In this document: positions 63,547 through 64,000 of the stretch, piece by piece
Position numbering within the stretch: the first letter of the stretch is position 1
Layout: every line of letters starts with the position of its first letter
Origin: Cohaesibacter sp.
GTDB lineage: Bacteria > Pseudomonadota > Alphaproteobacteria > Rhizobiales > Cohaesibacteraceae
Direction: 5' to 3'
Assembly: GCA_025210795.1 (NCBI GenBank)
Contig: JAOAQZ010000030.1
Span: 21,134-85,133 of the forward strand
DNA: 64,000 bases
Notes under the pieces: model-generated
What the model was told of the DNA's origin: nothing
The model's input: only the letters and a program-made list of their open reading frames with translations
The model's database searches: none
Program-made: the position numbers and the translations under genes

Positions 63547-63975
63547 ATGCTGGATGCGATTTATAACAAAAAAATCCTCGAATTTGCAGGAAATATACCC
63601 CGCCTTGAGCGCCTTGATGCGCCTCAAGCAACTGCTCGCGCCCATAGCAAATTGTGTGGCTCCACTGTTGATGTTGATCTGGTGATGGAAGAGGGGAAGG
63701 TTGTGGACTTTGGCCACAAGGTGAATGCCTGTGCTTTGGGGCAGGCCGCTTCCAGTGTTATGGCCCGTAAGGTGCTGGGCCAGACTGCGCAGGATTTGCG
63801 CAATATTCGCGATGTTATGCATGCCATGCTGAAAGATGGTGGGCCTGCTCCTTCCGGCTATTGGGATGATTTGAAATATCTTGAGCCGGTGAGAGACTAT
63901 CCCGCCCGCCATACCTCGACTTTGCTGACCTTTGATGCGGTGGTTGAGGCTGTTGAACAGATCGAGGCACAATGA
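63547..63975 (+). CDS. NifU/IscU-type iron-sulfur scaffold-like protein
   Basis: 142 residues of the NifU N-terminal fold, starting MLDAIYNKKILEFAGNIPRL. Two cysteines match scaffold ligands (SKLCGSTVDVD and VNACALGQAA), but the third expected cysteine is replaced in RHTSTLLTFDAV, as in other members of this alphaproteobacterial group. It may therefore not hold a cluster as IscU does. The ATG at 63547 has only a weak AGGCG upstream. The stop overlaps a possible next start. Confidence 0.85.
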   Translation: MLDAIYNKKILEFAGNIPRLERLDAPQATARAHSKLCGSTVDVDLVMEEGKVVDFGHKVNACALGQAASSVMARKVLGQTAQDLRNIRDVMHAMLKDGGPAPSGYWDDLKYLEPVRDYPARHTSTLLTFDAVVEAVEQIEAQ

Positions 63976-64000
63976 TCCCGTGTGCCATGACCCTGCGCCC
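63972..64000 (+). CDS. Start of a possible downstream gene (cut by window edge)
   Basis: ATG at 63972 overlaps the preceding stop by four bases (ATGA), and the visible 29 bases stay open (MIPCAMTLR). In related genomes a yidD gene often follows the NifU-like gene, but too little is visible here to identify it. Confidence 0.35.

Noticed and set aside
1..64000. CRISPR array, prophage or insertion sequence
   Set aside because: No regularly spaced repeats, phage structural genes, integrase or transposase were seen anywhere in the window.

Overview
The window is a 64 kb chromosomal segment of an alphaproteobacterium, most likely of the order Hyphomicrobiales (Rhizobiales). The evidence is the run purC-purS-purQ-purL-bolA-grxD next to a DUF1476 gene (F1-ATPase inhibitor zeta type), the cysE/DUF3126 pair, two BA14K-type proteins, an eukaryote-like NADP isocitrate dehydrogenase, and the patatin/hisI/folE/NifU-like order at the right end. 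Base composition looks moderate, near half G+C. A marine member of that order such as Cohaesibacteraceae would fit, but this is a guess from memory of gene order and composition.

Left third (1-26 kb). Housekeeping genes: icd (cut by the left edge), trmJ, murI, rpsD and ttcA on the plus strand, then a minus-strand purine cluster (purC, purS, a small membrane protein, purQ, purL) leading into bolA and grxD. Next come a DUF1476 gene, an HpcH/HpaI-type aldolase, a small membrane protein, a serine hydrolase, purB, rpe, a BASS-type transporter and a DadA-like FAD oxidoreductase. An Lrp/AsnC regulator diverges from a fused indolepyruvate ferredoxin oxidoreductase, with a matched pair of inverted sites between them. 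An exported protein of unknown function, a P1-family peptidase and a DMT exporter follow.

Middle (26-44 kb). A branched-chain amino acid ABC transporter (livJ, then livHMGF plus a small membrane protein) is followed by a BLUF blue-light receptor, radC, map, sfsA, a molybdopterin-binding-domain protein and a xanthine/purine phosphoribosyltransferase. A tRNA-Leu(UAA) gene stands directly before an A/T-rich stretch. That stretch carries an AlbA_2/Schlafen-type gene whose reading frame is broken exactly at a seven-T slippery heptamer. A MarR regulator then diverges from a VOC protein / flavin hydroxylase / DUF2783 cluster, probably for an aromatic substrate, with 21-bp tandem repeats between. Two BA14K proteins lie in tandem after it.

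Right third (44-64 kb). An ECF sigma factor, its membrane anti-sigma partner and a polybasic subtilisin form a probable envelope-stress unit. After them come a VOC/WYL-regulator pair, a flavin monooxygenase, an NDUFS6-like zinc protein, two alpha/beta hydrolases (the first apparently with a leaderless mRNA), an enoyl-CoA hydratase, cysE/DUF3126, a gamma carbonic anhydrase, a transglutaminase-like protease, a double PilZ protein, a PAS_5 protein, a rhomboid protease, a CBS protein, a patatin, hisI, folE and a NifU-like scaffold.

No prophage, insertion sequence or CRISPR array is visible. The candidates I would follow first are the frame-broken AlbA_2 gene with its in-frame U UUU UUU heptamer, the sigma/anti-sigma/protease unit, and the four consecutive hairpins between the carbonic anhydrase and protease genes.
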